A stretch of DNA of 7,142 nucleotides from Caldora sp. SIO3E6. Lineage in GTDB: Bacteria; Cyanobacteriota; Cyanobacteriia; Cyanobacteriales; Coleofasciculaceae. Where the stretch lies: the NCBI GenBank assembly GCA_010672185.1, contig JAAHHL010000341.1:1-7142 (forward strand), in the 5' to 3' direction. Of the stretch, positions 1 to 6,081 are shown piece after piece. Each line of letters starts with the position of its first letter. Position 1 is the first letter of the stretch. Position numbers and translations under genes: made by a program. The notes under the pieces are model-generated. The model searched no databases. It worked only from the letters and a program-made list of their open reading frames with translations, and was not told the DNA's origin.

Positions 1-323
1 CGGCTCTAGATATTGCCTCAGCTGAGAACGTAAGTCAGGACTATTTTTCACCTTTACTGCAATTTTGCCAATCCCGACACCTAAAGAAAACTTGCCCTCA
101 CTATCAACAGCAATTTCCCCTATACCCGGAACTTCTGCTCCTCCCGAAACTTCAATTTCTTTGCACCGACTTGGGCAATTTCCTAACACCAATACCTCAA
201 AACTCACCTACCACCTGCCACCTACCACCTACCACCTATTCTTTCCCCGAAAGTTACGACTTCCTGAAGCAAGCCCTAAGTAGGATTCGCTGCCTTAAAA
301 AATCTCTGGTAGTCGAATTCCAT
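1..323 (-). pseudogene. Decayed AAA-type P-loop ATPase gene, 5' part, runs off left edge
   Basis: Seen: on the minus strand an ATG at 323-321 is preceded by a strong GGGAGGG ribosome binding site and opens MEFDYQRFFKAANPT, then a TAG stop at 278-276. The same frame goes on as GLLQEVVTF. After a 7-bp repeat tract (204-238) the protein-like reading shifts frame and runs from about 207 to 1 without a stop, with EIEVSGGAEVPGIGEI and KNSPDLRSQLRQYLEP as its clearest parts. Known from memory of the family: a group of cyanobacterial ATPases starts with FDYxRFFxAxNP, carries a GHIGCGKST P-loop near residue 70, and later has a segment like KNSxxLRSxLRQYLEPRT. Inferred: the pieces are colinear remains of such a gene. 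The stretch with the P-loop is gone, there is one in-frame stop and at least one frame change, so it should be inactive. The plus strand is also open here (3-326), but its Cys/His/Pro-rich product looks spurious. The family name is from recall; the broken reading is directly visible. Confidence 0.55.
204..238. repeat. Heptamer tandem repeat (STRR-like), CCACCTA x5
   Basis: Five 7-bp units in register: TCACCTA, CCACCTG and three CCACCTA. The tract is 35 bp, which is not a multiple of three, so it changes reading frame on either strand. It lies inside the ATPase pseudogene, between the GLLQEVVTF part and the EIEVSGG part, and puts a TAG into the minus-strand frame at 210-208. Heptameric STRRs are a known feature of filamentous cyanobacterial genomes. 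Confidence 0.85.
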
Positions 324-328
324 TAGTT

Positions 329-335
329 CCCTCCC
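329..335 (-). promoter_or_regulatory. Ribosome binding site of the ATPase pseudogene
   Basis: GGGAGGG on the minus strand, five bases ahead of the ATG at 323. It is the best Shine-Dalgarno match in the window and is the main reason to place a genuine start at 323 even though the frame breaks 15 codons later. Confidence 0.6.
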
Positions 336-337
336 TT

Positions 338-368
338 GCAGCACTATCCTTAAGTTATACATAGCTGC
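338..368. other. Possible hairpin in the gap 324-446
   Basis: GCAGC-AC-TAT pairs with ATA-GCTGC: eight pairs with a two-base bulge and a 13-base loop. No T-run follows on either strand. It lies in the leader of the ATPase pseudogene, downstream of the muiA-like stop, so it could be a weak terminator or a leader structure. The rest of 369-446 shows nothing convincing. Confidence 0.25.
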
Positions 369-446
369 TCAATAGATCCCGGAAACTTATGCCTTAGGTG
401 GGATGTCCTAGGTATTAGTAAATGAGATAATTAAAGTTTGATTATC

Positions 447-2045
447 TTAAATATCCAAACCGATAACCTTAAACTCTGGTGGATACTCAACAGTGAACTG
501 ATAGTAAAACTGTTGCTTAGCTTTAGGTAGCAGGGTAGTAGACCATCTTAGCACTCCCTTCTCACTCATGGGAGTCTGGGGTTCAGAGTTGGTAAAATGT
601 ACTTTAATTTGCTCATTCAGACTTATTGGTAGCTGCTCAATTACTCTCACCTTAACTTCATCATCCCGTAAGTTGGTGATCATAATACGATAGGCATAGG
701 TAATACGAGACTGGCTATCGCTCAACTCCTCGTTTACCTGGCGTTCTACCAAATTCCGCTCAACTTGGAGACCTTCATCAATACCTAAGTTTAGAGTAAA
801 TTCCTGACCAGGGGCAATTTTTGGCAATTGGGCTGTTCCGACAAAAGTATTATCGCGGAAAATATTCACTTTACCTGGTAGCAGAGTGACTCCATTAAGA
901 GGATTGGCAATAGTTGCCTGAAGGTAAGCCAAGTTTGTCAGCTGAGGTATGGCGATATATTCAGCACGACAAGGGTAATCTTGGGTGAAGATTTTAGTTG
1001 TATGAGTAGCACTATCACTGTGGATTTGCAGCAAATTGCTAACTTCAAAGTTAACAATGCTCCCTTGTTGAGAAACTTCTTGCTTGACTTCTTGAGCAGC
1101 ATTAGGTTCTAACTCAATACCAGTCAAGGCTTCTGGTGTAATAATTGTACCTGGATAAGGCATGGTAATCGCCTGATCTAGCATCATGGTGCTAGATTTT
1201 TCCCCCTGTTTTGGTGAGGAAGCTTCTTGCCCATTGATATACCAGGGAGGCAAAGCAGGTAAGGTAATACCTAGTACTGGCTTAGCATTGGAAAGGCGAA
1301 GAGCCACACTCTGCCAATTTTCACCACTGCTTTGCTTAACTTGAGCGAAGTAACTAAGGTGAATTTTTTGGTTGGTTGCACTCAACCGCAAGTCATAAAG
1401 GGGTATCCAACTAGCTTGATCTACAATGTAGGAGACTTCCAACTCTAATTCCCCAACTACTGAGGATTCCAAGGTGACAATTACTTTGACACTTTCATTG
1501 GTACGGGGTGTAGCAAGCTGCTGTTGCTGCCCTCGGAGTATCTGTAACTGCTTTTCGAGTTGACGAGATTCGACCTCTTGTTGAGCAATTTCTCCGGATA
1601 AGTCGCTATACTGCTGATCTACAAAACTCATTAAATCCTTGATTTTATCCAGATCTAATGGTTCAGGATTGTGAGATCTGGTTAAGCGCTCCATATACTG
1701 ACTACTCAAATTTTTGACAAAATTGCGCTTGAGATTAAGTAGAGTTATTAAATCTTGCCCATGGCGTTTTTTCTCATCTAGCTGCCCAATTTTTTGAGTT
1801 AGTGCAGTAAGGTCTTGACTTTCTCCCTCAGTATCTTGAATTCGTTCAGTTTTTACCCCCAATAATCCCACCGTAGTCTTACTACTCTTTAACCGAATTG
1901 ACTCTTCCAGGAGAGTCACAGGTAGTTGCGCAATTACCAGTTCTTGTTCTTCACCAGTCAGCTGTACCACACCACGGCGTGTTATTAGTGCTTGCTGCTC
2001 GTACACTGTAACCTGGCAAATGCGGGTGTCTACCGTTTTTCTCAT
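447..2045 (-). CDS. Mucoidy inhibitor MuiA family protein (DUF4140/DUF4139)
   Basis: A 532-residue protein, normal for this family. Seen, numbered from the ATG at 2045: an N-terminal DUF4140-like part (about 8-110, with VTVYEQQALITRRGVV), a charged Gln/Glu-rich probable coiled coil (about 78-175), and a C-terminal DUF4139-like part (about 200-525). Landmarks of the last part are YIVDQASWIPLYDLRL (206-221), GENWQSVALRLSNAKP (241-256) and LLPGKVNIFRDNTFVG (388-403). There is no signal peptide or membrane segment, so it is probably cytosolic. Known: the name comes from suppression of mucoid growth; the biochemical role of the family is unsettled. Start choice: a TTG at 2090 would add 15 residues, but its only SD-like bases (GGTGA) touch the TTG and the extra residues look unlike the family, so I prefer the ATG. 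It lies 88 bp downstream of metF on the same strand and may be co-transcribed with it; a perfect inverted repeat sits between them. Confidence 0.88.
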   Translation of the reverse strand: MRKTVDTRICQVTVYEQQALITRRGVVQLTGEEQELVIAQLPVTLLEESIRLKSSKTTVGLLGVKTERIQDTEGESQDLTALTQKIGQLDEKKRHGQDLITLLNLKRNFVKNLSSQYMERLTRSHNPEPLDLDKIKDLMSFVDQQYSDLSGEIAQQEVESRQLEKQLQILRGQQQQLATPRTNESVKVIVTLESSVVGELELEVSYIVDQASWIPLYDLRLSATNQKIHLSYFAQVKQSSGENWQSVALRLSNAKPVLGITLPALPPWYINGQEASSPKQGEKSSTMMLDQAITMPYPGTIITPEALTGIELEPNAAQEVKQEVSQQGSIVNFEVSNLLQIHSDSATHTTKIFTQDYPCRAEYIAIPQLTNLAYLQATIANPLNGVTLLPGKVNIFRDNTFVGTAQLPKIAPGQEFTLNLGIDEGLQVERNLVERQVNEELSDSQSRITYAYRIMITNLRDDEVKVRVIEQLPISLNEQIKVHFTNSEPQTPMSEKGVLRWSTTLLPKAKQQFYYQFTVEYPPEFKVIGLDI

Positions 2046-2094
2046 TGCTTGATTATGGTTCAATAATGTCGAATAGTTAAAACTTGCCAATCAC

Positions 2095-2123
2095 CAACTA
2101 AAAGCTATTTTGGCTTTTAGTTG
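2095..2123. other. Perfect 11-bp inverted repeat between metF and muiA-like genes
   Basis: CAACTAAAAGC (2095-2105) and GCTTTTAGTTG (2113-2123) are exact reverse complements around a 7-base loop. In the minus-strand transcript the hairpin begins 10 bases past the metF stop. It has no following U-run, so it fits an RNA-stability or processing element or a weak attenuator better than a classic intrinsic terminator. It nearly abuts the alternative TTG start of the next gene, which argues against that start. Confidence 0.6.
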
Positions 2124-2133
2124 AGAGCAGGGG

Positions 2134-3045
2134 CTATTTTGCCTTGTTCAGCGGTACAATTCCTGCCAAATCGAGAATTTGAGGAATCAAGTCTTCCCGT
2201 TTAACTGCCATCAAATGAACACCATGACAAATTTGTCCTGCCATTTTGACTTGCTCTGCAGCAATTTTTATCCCTTCCTGTAAAGGGTTAGCTGCATTAG
2301 CTAGCTGTTCAATGATGGTTTGAGGAATATTGACACCAGGAACATACTTATTAATAAATTGGGCATTCTTGGCAGATTTGAGGAGAAATATCCCCGCTAG
2401 AATGGGTTTATCAGCACCAGCGGCAATTTTGTCCATAAATTTTTCCAAACGCTCAAAATCAGTAATTAGTTGGCTTTGGAAAAACTGTGCACCCGCTTCT
2501 ATTTTACGCTCAAAACGACTTTGTAGCCCTGACCAACTTTTGAGCTGGGGATCAACTGCTGCACCGGCAAATAAATCGGTAGCTCCATCAGTAAGGGGTT
2601 TGTCATTGGCAGCGAATCCCTGATTGAGCCGAGTAATTATTTTTAGTAAGCGCACTGATTCTAAATCAAATACACTCTTGGCATCTGGATGATCACCAGC
2701 TTTTACTGGATCTCCGGTAAGAGCGAGGATATTGTGGATACCCAGAGCTTGAGCTCCTAAGAGATCTGCTTGTAGCCCAATTCGGTTGCGATCGCGGCAA
2801 GCCACCTGGCATATTGGCTCAATACCATACTGCAACAAAATGACTGATGCTGCCAAGGGAGACATCCGCATCACAGCCCGAGAGCCATCGGTAATATTGA
2901 CTGCATGAACTCTACCTTTCAAGGCTTGAGCCATTTTAAGCATGTGGTCTGGATTACCTCCCTTGGGAGGAGCTATCTCCGCAGTAATTAAGAATTCCCC
3001 TGATTGAGCAGCGGCACGAAAAGAGTTGTGAGTCAGCTTGGTCAT
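2134..3045 (-). CDS. metF: Methylenetetrahydrofolate reductase (MetF-like)
   Basis: A 303-residue single-domain FAD-type reductase, close to the 296 residues of E. coli MetF. Role by family: reduction of 5,10-methylene-THF to 5-methyl-THF, the methyl donor for methionine synthesis, in the cytosol. Seen: TAEIAPPKGG with Glu23 at the catalytic Glu position, VNITDG (49-54), VACRDRNRIGLQADLLGAQALGI within 81-103, LALTGDP with Asp112 at the flavin-contacting Asp position, and GAQFFQSQ (185-192) with Gln192 at the conserved Gln. The N-terminus reads EIAPPKG instead of the EFFPPK of enterobacterial MetF, a version I associate with MetF-like proteins of many anaerobes and cyanobacteria. Start: the ATG at 3045 is the only reasonable one, since the frame meets TAA at 3051-3049 just upstream. 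There is no Shine-Dalgarno ahead of it because the leader is a worn heptamer repeat. It is divergent from the folC-like gene. Confidence 0.92.
   Translation of the reverse strand: MTKLTHNSFRAAAQSGEFLITAEIAPPKGGNPDHMLKMAQALKGRVHAVNITDGSRAVMRMSPLAASVILLQYGIEPICQVACRDRNRIGLQADLLGAQALGIHNILALTGDPVKAGDHPDAKSVFDLESVRLLKIITRLNQGFAANDKPLTDGATDLFAGAAVDPQLKSWSGLQSRFERKIEAGAQFFQSQLITDFERLEKFMDKIAAGADKPILAGIFLLKSAKNAQFINKYVPGVNIPQTIIEQLANAANPLQEGIKIAAEQVKMAGQICHGVHLMAVKREDLIPQILDLAGIVPLNKAK
2788..2795. repeat. HIP1 octamer GCGATCGC
   Basis: Highly iterated palindrome typical of cyanobacterial genomes, here inside metF (in the CRDRNRIG codons). It supports the taxonomic reading. Confidence 0.8.
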
Positions 3046-3094
3046 TAGTTATTCGTCATGAGTCATTGGGTATCGGTCAGTTGTTACTCAGTAC
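3039..3094. repeat. Degenerate heptamer repeat forming the metF leader and start codon
   Basis: Read on the plus strand in phase 7: TGGTCAT, TAGTTAT, TCGTCAT, GAGTCAT, TGGGTAT, CGGTCAG, TTGTTAC, TCAGTAC. The consensus is close to TNGTCAT, which on the minus strand is ATGACNA, the same motif as the ATGACCA/ATGACAA units of the array at 6510-6621. The first unit holds the metF ATG and the ACC codon after it. Units near the gene are the best preserved. Confidence 0.6.
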
Positions 3095-3109
3095 TGAACC
3101 AATGACATC

Positions 3110-3139
3110 ATTACAGCCCAATTGATGCTGCTTCGTCAA
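3110..3139 (-). promoter_or_regulatory. Putative sigma-70 type promoter of metF
   Basis: On the minus strand, TTGACG (3139-3134) and TGTAAT (3115-3110) each match the -35 and -10 consensus at five of six positions with an 18-bp spacer. The expected transcript start is near 3103, giving a leader of about 58 bases made almost wholly of the worn heptamer repeat. A weaker alternative lies just upstream: TTGACT (3170-3165), 19-bp spacer, TACTAT (3145-3140). Confidence 0.45.
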
Positions 3140-3208
3140 ATAGTATGTCTTGCCTTAACTTGATAGTCAATAGACTGCTTGCACAAGTAGATGATTGACT
3201 TTAGGTTT

Positions 3209-3267
3209 GTTAGCATTGGCGCTGGTATATTGCCATAAAATCAAGACTTTTATGCGCCAATAGTAAC
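3209..3267. promoter_or_regulatory. Large imperfect palindrome in the metF/folC divergent region
   Basis: Arms GTTAGCATTGGCGC (3209-3222) and GCGCCAATAGTAAC (3254-3267) pair at 12 of 14 positions, with a perfect ATTGGCGC/GCGCCAAT core. Inside, ATAAAA (3235-3240) pairs with TTTTAT (3248-3253) around a 7-base loop and stacks directly on the right arm. A TGGTATATT extended -10-like site for the plus strand (3223-3231) lies in the remaining bulge. It could be an operator for a dimeric regulator or an RNA structure; no protein partner is evident. Confidence 0.4.
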
Positions 3268-3305
3268 ATTTTTTCGGGATTTATGGGAGAGGTTTAATAA
3301 TTTCT

Positions 3306-3314
3306 TGGTATAGT
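3306..3314 (+). promoter_or_regulatory. Putative extended -10 element of the folC-like gene
   Basis: TGG-TATAGT matches an extended -10 (TGN plus five of six hexamer bases), with no good -35 at 17 bp. Transcription would begin near 3320, only about 12 bases from the ATG at 3332, leaving a very short leader. The only SD-like bases are AAG directly before the ATG, so near-leaderless translation is possible. The TGGTATATT at 3223-3231 is a rival promoter. Confidence 0.3.
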
Positions 3315-3331
3315 ACTTTTATTTAAATAAG

Positions 3332-4690
3332 ATGCAGCATTCTCAACTAAATTTTGAATTAATCGCGCAACTTCTTCATATACCGAAGTTCGGACAAGGG
3401 ATTGGACTTCACCGAATGGATTACTTCCTGAATCAAGAGCCAATCGCTCCTTGGCTCTCCCAAATAGATGGGATCAAAGTCACCGGTTCTAATGGGAAAG
3501 GCAGTGTCTGCAATATGGTAGCTGCCATACTTCAAGAAGCTGGCTGGCGAGTGGGACTTTATACTTCTCCCCACTTATTTCATTTCCAGGAACGGATTCG
3601 TGTGAATGGTATGGATATCAGTGACCATGATTTGCAAATGGTTGGTCAATGGATCTTAAATACTATAGAAGAATATCAACAATGTTACCCAGATGACCAA
3701 TGTGGAGCTTTTGAGGCATTTACTGCTATGGCACTACACCATTTCGCAACTTGTCAAGTGGATGCAGTGGTTACGGAAGCGGGAATTGGGGGAAGATTTG
3801 ATTCTACCCGCATGATTCCTGGTAGTACAACAGCTATCACTTCTCTGGATCTCGAACACACCGAGATTCTTGGCTCAACTCTTGAATTAATTGCCCATGA
3901 TAAAGCAGAACTTTGTCCCAGTGGGGGAACGTTAGTTGTTGGAGAGATTGACTCTGAGGTGTTGCGTAAACTCGAAGTTTATTGTGCTCTTAGAAATGTA
4001 CATTTGCTCAGTATCAGTAAATGTTGTACCTTCTCTCAACCAAGATATATCGACAATCAATTGGTCTTTGATATTCAATATCGAGACCTTAATTTAGAAA
4101 ATATCCACCTGAAACTCCTCGGTACACACCAAGTCAATAATGCTGTAGTTGCCATTGTCCTCGCAGAACATTGGCTCCGACTCAAGCAACCTCATTTGAG
4201 TAGTGTTGAACTTGAGACAATAGTCAGATCTGCCCTTGCTAATGTCTCTGTTTTAGGGCGACTACAAAAAGTTTGGGAACAACCAGAAATCTATGTTGAT
4301 GTAGGACATTCCCCTGATGCCATGAAACAGCTTGTCGCTTCTGTCCAACAATTATGGCCATCTGAGCCAGTTTTATTGGTGACTGGTGTATCCTACAATA
4401 AGGATATCCAAAACATTTTGGCAAGGTTAGCTTTAATCCCCAATCGTGCTATTTGTACTCGAGCTTGGCATAAAGGAAGCCAGGTGCAGCTCATTGCGGA
4501 TTGCTTAGCCAGTTTACGCCCAGAACTACCAATAGATACAGCAGAAACCATAGAAGAAGCAGTGGTGATGGCGAAAGACCTAGCAATACGTCATCAGATG
4601 AAGGTTCTGGTTGCTGGAGGTTTGTTCTTATCCGCTGAATTTATACAGGCTCTTCAGGGAGAAGATCCTAGGGCAATTCAATTCTTGTAG
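3332..4690 (+). CDS. folC: FolC-like Mur ligase (folylpolyglutamate/dihydrofolate synthase family), divergent
   Basis: A 452-residue ATP-dependent amide ligase. The family joins glutamate to folates, or to dihydropteroate, in the cytosol. Seen in order: P-loop GSNGKGS (52-58), omega loop YTSPHLFHFQERIRVNG (77-93), FEAFTAMALHHFA (127-139), GIGGRFDST (151-159), LEHTEILGSTLELIAHDKA (174-192) with Lys191 at the carbamylated-Lys position, the GTHQVNNA (264-271) hinge, then the Mur-ligase C-terminal domain from GRLQKVWE (309-316) with DVGHSPD (323-329), VTGVSYNKD (350-358) and VLVAGGLFLSAEF (425-437). Length and order are normal for FolC. Odd: several motifs differ from textbook FolC, which has GLGGRLDATN, DHT, EKAGI and DGAHNP. 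ATP binding looks intact, but the pterin or amino-acid site may differ. It is divergent from metF, which fits a folate role, yet it could be a paralogue with another acceptor. The Mur-ligase fold is near certain; FolC activity is moderately likely. Confidence 0.85.
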   Translation: MQHSQLNFELIAQLLHIPKFGQGIGLHRMDYFLNQEPIAPWLSQIDGIKVTGSNGKGSVCNMVAAILQEAGWRVGLYTSPHLFHFQERIRVNGMDISDHDLQMVGQWILNTIEEYQQCYPDDQCGAFEAFTAMALHHFATCQVDAVVTEAGIGGRFDSTRMIPGSTTAITSLDLEHTEILGSTLELIAHDKAELCPSGGTLVVGEIDSEVLRKLEVYCALRNVHLLSISKCCTFSQPRYIDNQLVFDIQYRDLNLENIHLKLLGTHQVNNAVVAIVLAEHWLRLKQPHLSSVELETIVRSALANVSVLGRLQKVWEQPEIYVDVGHSPDAMKQLVASVQQLWPSEPVLLVTGVSYNKDIQNILARLALIPNRAICTRAWHKGSQVQLIADCLASLRPELPIDTAETIEEAVVMAKDLAIRHQMKVLVAGGLFLSAEFIQALQGEDPRAIQFL

Positions 4691-4710
4691 AATCTTGATT
4701 TAGACTACAA
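4685..4710. terminator. Possible hairpin between convergent folC-like and DUF1624 genes
   Basis: TTGTAG (4685-4690) pairs with CTACAA (4705-4710), and TCT with AGA inside, around a 6-base loop with a 2-base bulge on one side. Each arm contains the stop codon of one of the two convergent genes, which are only 14 bp apart. Neither strand has a proper U-run, so termination here is only a guess. Confidence 0.25.
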
Positions 4711-5889
4711 AAAATTTAACCACCAATACCTATGCTGATATTTGTAATGAGCAAACCAATTGCATAGGGGATAAAGGATCATGACTATAATTAACCAGAT
4801 AATATAAACATGGTGTAGACTATAACCATAATTTTCTGGCATGGCACTTTTATATATGTAAGGTAAAGTTACTGCGGCTAAACCATATTTAGGCAATGCT
4901 AAGACAATAGCAGCAAAATGTATGACCCAAAGGTGAATAAGGTAAAAAAATAAAGGGACTTGACCAAAAAGAATCAAGGGCTGAATAAATCTAAATTGTT
5001 TCAGTTCAAATAAATACAGCAGTAGCAATGCCAAACTAAGAGTTATTAATAAATAAGTTAATGAAGGTGGATATTTATGGCAGTTAAGAAATGATAATAC
5101 TGTTTTGAACCAATTAGATTGAACTGACCAAGGTTGGGGATCGCCGTAAATATTGCTTCCTCGAATCACAAGAAAACTGACAAATAAGCCAAAACTCAAG
5201 TTTCGCAACCAACTTAGGCGTTGATTGTTCTCGAAACTAAAGACCTGTCCCAAGGCATAGCCAACTGCCATTACCCCAACCCAAGGGATGAGGGGATAAG
5301 ACAGTAAAAAGCGAATGCCTGGAAATGGCATAAACAGGTTAGGTTCATGCAAAAATGACCAAAACCAATGCCAAATTCCGGTATTTTCAGCCTGAACACC
5401 ATCAAATAAATTATGTCCGATGACCAGCATCATGCCAATGATAGCTATCTTTTTAATTGGAAGCTGAATCAGCGCAGACAAAATTATCATAGACCAGCCA
5501 ATTACCCATAAGACTCCCATAATAAAAATACCGGGTAAAAAAGTCCAAGCCAAGCTAATTACTGTTAAATCTAGGAATATTAGCCAAACTCCACGAATTA
5601 ACAAAAATCTAGATAGCTCTTTTTTGTTTGTCCTACGCTGGCAGGCAAGATAGGCAGCTATCCCTGCAAGCAAGATGAATGATGGCGCACATAAGTGAGT
5701 TAGCCATCTAGTAAAAAATAAAGGTGGGTTTGATTGCTCGAGATCTAACGGATTAAAACCAGGGTTAGAAAAAAACCCTCTTACATGGTCTAAAGCCATC
5801 AACAGCATTACTAACCCCCGCAATAAATCTATAGATACTAAGCGTTTAGTCCGGGAGGTTGTTTTGATGCTATAAGTAGAATCTTCCAT
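4705..5889 (-). CDS. DUF1624 / heparan-alpha-glucosaminide N-acetyltransferase-like membrane protein
   Basis: A 394-residue integral membrane protein with about nine or ten hydrophobic segments (roughly 22-36, 66-84, 97-118, 119-138, 147-160, 196-217, 230-243, 277-295, 306-328, 362-380). Seen: a basic start, then RLVSIDLLRGLVMLLMALDH (16-35), which matches the D-x-x-RG opening of the DUF1624/HGSNAT-like group and bears a His in the first membrane segment. Later come LCAPSFILLAG (66-76), HKYPPSL (271-277) and FGQVPLFFYLIHLWVIH (308-324), the last recalling membrane acyltransferases. Known: the human homologue moves acetyl from acetyl-CoA to a glycan amine across a membrane; bacterial members are mostly uncharacterised, so the substrate here is unknown. 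The ATG at 5889 has only a weak SD-like AGGT next to it, but the N-terminus fits the family. It converges with folC and is divergent from the small secreted protein gene. Confidence 0.82.
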   Translation of the reverse strand: MEDSTYSIKTTSRTKRLVSIDLLRGLVMLLMALDHVRGFFSNPGFNPLDLEQSNPPLFFTRWLTHLCAPSFILLAGIAAYLACQRRTNKKELSRFLLIRGVWLIFLDLTVISLAWTFLPGIFIMGVLWVIGWSMIILSALIQLPIKKIAIIGMMLVIGHNLFDGVQAENTGIWHWFWSFLHEPNLFMPFPGIRFLLSYPLIPWVGVMAVGYALGQVFSFENNQRLSWLRNLSFGLFVSFLVIRGSNIYGDPQPWSVQSNWFKTVLSFLNCHKYPPSLTYLLITLSLALLLLYLFELKQFRFIQPLILFGQVPLFFYLIHLWVIHFAAIVLALPKYGLAAVTLPYIYKSAMPENYGYSLHHVYIIWLIIVMILYPLCNWFAHYKYQHRYWWLNFL

Positions 5890-5957
5890 ACCTAGGATTC
5901 ATGGGCTTCGGCGTCGCTTTTGGTAAAAGTTAAATTTACCTCACGCTTAGTGAAAAT

Positions 5958-5968
5958 TGCTATATAAT
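5958..5968 (+). promoter_or_regulatory. Putative -10 region of the small secreted protein gene
   Basis: A perfect TATAAT at 5963-5968. Overlapping it, TG-C-TATATA (5958-5966) reads as an extended -10. No convincing -35 is present at 16-19 bp. If used, transcription starts near 5975 and gives a leader of about 105 bases. The interval 5890-5957 up to the DUF1624 start shows only weak candidates for that gene. Confidence 0.35.
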
Positions 5969-5988
5969 AACTCTAGACAACTAAAATC

Positions 5989-6046
5989 ACTACTTTGCTT
6001 TCTAAACAGCTACTTTAGTAGCAAATCCTACAGTAAGTGAAGTAGT
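5989..6046 (+). other. Foldable leader of the small secreted protein gene
   Basis: Two nested inverted repeats: outer ACTACTT (5989-5995) with AAGTAGT (6040-6046), and inner GCTACT (6009-6014) with AGTAGC (6017-6022). Both lie downstream of the TATAAT and upstream of the ATG, so the leader RNA could fold. It matches no riboswitch class that I know. The inner loop of two bases would have to open to four (GCTAC/GTAGC). Confidence 0.3.
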
Positions 6047-6081
6047 CTCATCAAATAAATTGATAGTCTCTTAAAAAGTCC

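Noticed and set aside
3..326. Plus-strand open frame of 107 codons reaching the left edge, and the shorter plus-strand frame 65-283
   Set aside because: Both products are rich in Pro, Leu, Cys, His and Gln and look like antisense readings. The minus strand gives a far more protein-like sequence with a strong ribosome binding site and recognisable family segments.
2330..2623. Plus-strand open frame inside metF
   Set aside because: Antisense to a well-supported metF with conserved motifs; no ribosome binding site or recognisable domain.
3046..3331. Known riboswitch (SAM, cobalamin or THF) ahead of metF or folC
   Set aside because: I could not find the conserved cores of these classes; the leader of metF is a heptamer repeat and the leader of folC looks very short.
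3359..3574. Minus-strand open frames inside the folC-like gene (3359-3574 and 4239-4424)
   Set aside because: Antisense shadows of conserved FolC motifs, short and without family features.
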